From Armillaria gallica (Eukaryota; Basidiomycota; Agaricomycetes; Agaricales; Physalacriaceae): a DNA stretch of 64,000 nucleotides. The position numbers were made by a program, and so were the translations under genes. The notes under the pieces are model-generated. The model did not search any database, was not told the origin of the DNA, and was given only the letters and a program-made list of their open reading frames with translations. Shown piece by piece: positions 63,279 through 64,000 of this stretch (the stretch's first letter is position 1; every line of letters begins with the position of its first letter). The stretch covers positions 5,394,001 through 5,458,000 of the forward strand of contig JBANDB010000005.1 of NCBI GenBank assembly GCA_037576215.1. The letters run 5' to 3'.

Positions 63279-64000
63279 TTACCAGGCCGCACGCCCTCCC
63301 TTCGTCTGAACAACAGCAACACACATCGTATGCCATTGGTGCCTCTTCCTCACCGGAGGTTGCCCGCTCTGACGGGCGTCATGAAAAGGAGAATTCTGGA
63401 CAACGCCCGACAAGTCCATATACTCCGTCGAGAAAAAACGCTTCAAGAAGCCGACATCAACATGCCGTCCCTTCCTGAGTGTGTACATGTGCGGAACCGT
63501 CCGGCTTGCGCCGTACCTGATGGTCAACGAGTCTCCAGGAGGAAGAGAGACATCAATGTCTTTCTTCACACGTCCTGGTTGGTAGTACGAACCTGCAAAG
63601 GTACTGAGTCAAGAGAGCGGAATGTGAGGATGAGAAAGATAGCGTACCGATGCTCAAGTTACTGAAATCAAAATAGAACATCGAAACATCAAGAGGTACC
63701 GACGTCGTATTGGTAATTTCGAATCCATAGATCGCGGCCTCGTCGACATCAACCATAATCACACCTCCGACGTTCAGATTTTCACCATTGGAGTCGGGTT
63801 TCTAGACCTCTCGTAAGTCATTCGTGTACTTCCCAGTCTCTTTGAGTTTCATGCACTCGAGCGTGACCTTTCCGGTGAGGGGATTCCGTTTGTTAGAACG
63901 GTGAAGGTGCCAGTAAAAGTCAGAAGAACTTGGAAGAATGCGGCGGATAGCGTCCTCATCATCGGTTTTGACTTCAAATGGCAATGCGTGTCAGCCCATG
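63279..64000 (-). pseudogene. Broken C-terminal part of a caspase-like protein (cut by window end)
   Basis: On the minus strand this matches the C-terminal region of the protein at 49913-52362: MPFEVKTDDEDAIRRILPSS, FYWHLHRSNKRNPLTGK, LECMKLKETGKYTNDLREV, then GGVIMVDVDEAAIYGFEITN, an intron near 63606-63645, and VDVSLPP-like and YGASRTVPHMYTLRKGRHVD to the stop at 63279. The frame is broken by TAG at about 63802-63804 (LREV-stop-KPDSNG) and by a one-base insertion near 63983. No part of the caspase domain is visible before the window ends, so I cannot tell whether an N-terminal part exists beyond. Confidence 0.8.

Overview
This window is nuclear DNA of a filamentous basidiomycete, most likely an Agaricomycete. 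Nearly every recognisable gene is broken by many introns of about 50-60 bp with GT...AG ends. The gene set includes a CBM1-bearing CE1 esterase, a GH43 glycosidase, BTB and F-box proteins of the fungal type, a caspase-like protein and families of tiny secreted proteins. The secreted GH43 and the cellulose-binding esterase suggest a wood- or litter-degrading lifestyle; this is inference. No rRNA, convincing tRNA or CRISPR array was seen.

Layout. 0-5 kb: weak hypothetical genes and an array of six stem-loops (3.39-3.61 kb) inside a TATA-containing, gene-free stretch. 5-9 kb: a divergent housekeeping pair, the spliceosomal WD40 protein Prp46/PLRG1 (-) and the transcription elongation factor TFIIS (+). 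9.2-10.5 kb: two paralogous tiny membrane proteins whose start codon sits alone before the first intron; a relic of a third copy lies at 43.8 kb. 10.7-16 kb: secreted GH43 (-), DPH3 (+), a dsRNA-binding protein (+, 5' end unclear) and SUMO (-). 16-24 kb: sparse, with a secreted CE1-CBM1 esterase and a broken methionine aminopeptidase. 24.4-27.9 kb: a complete Argonaute with an RG-rich N-terminus encoded by a 27-bp minisatellite. 28.4-32.3 kb: small unknown genes and a MITE-like inverted repeat. 33.3-37.6 kb: a UbiA prenyltransferase and class 2 dihydroorotate dehydrogenase, both (-).

37.9-47.2 kb is the most unusual part. Six genes for small secreted six-cysteine proteins resembling beta/gamma-crystallin Greek keys form three paralogous pairs in mirror order A-B-C / C'-B'-A'. 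A and B are on the minus strand and B' and A' on the plus strand. The mirror centre is near 42.55 kb, where a BTB/POZ gene sits. Homology continues through the promoters and spacers, so this is an old inverted segmental duplication.

47.5-64 kb is an accessory block in which unrelated families each occur twice: a nuclear-looking protein with an XPA-C-like motif (copy 1 frameshifted, copy 2 intact), a 229/232-residue orphan ORF, and a caspase-like protein (one complete, one broken C-terminal copy cut by the window end). The block also holds a fragment of the UbiA prenyltransferase, a decayed zinc-cluster-type transcription factor, an F-box gene and a membrane-segment protein. It looks like a region of repeated segmental duplication and gene decay next to a conserved housekeeping region.
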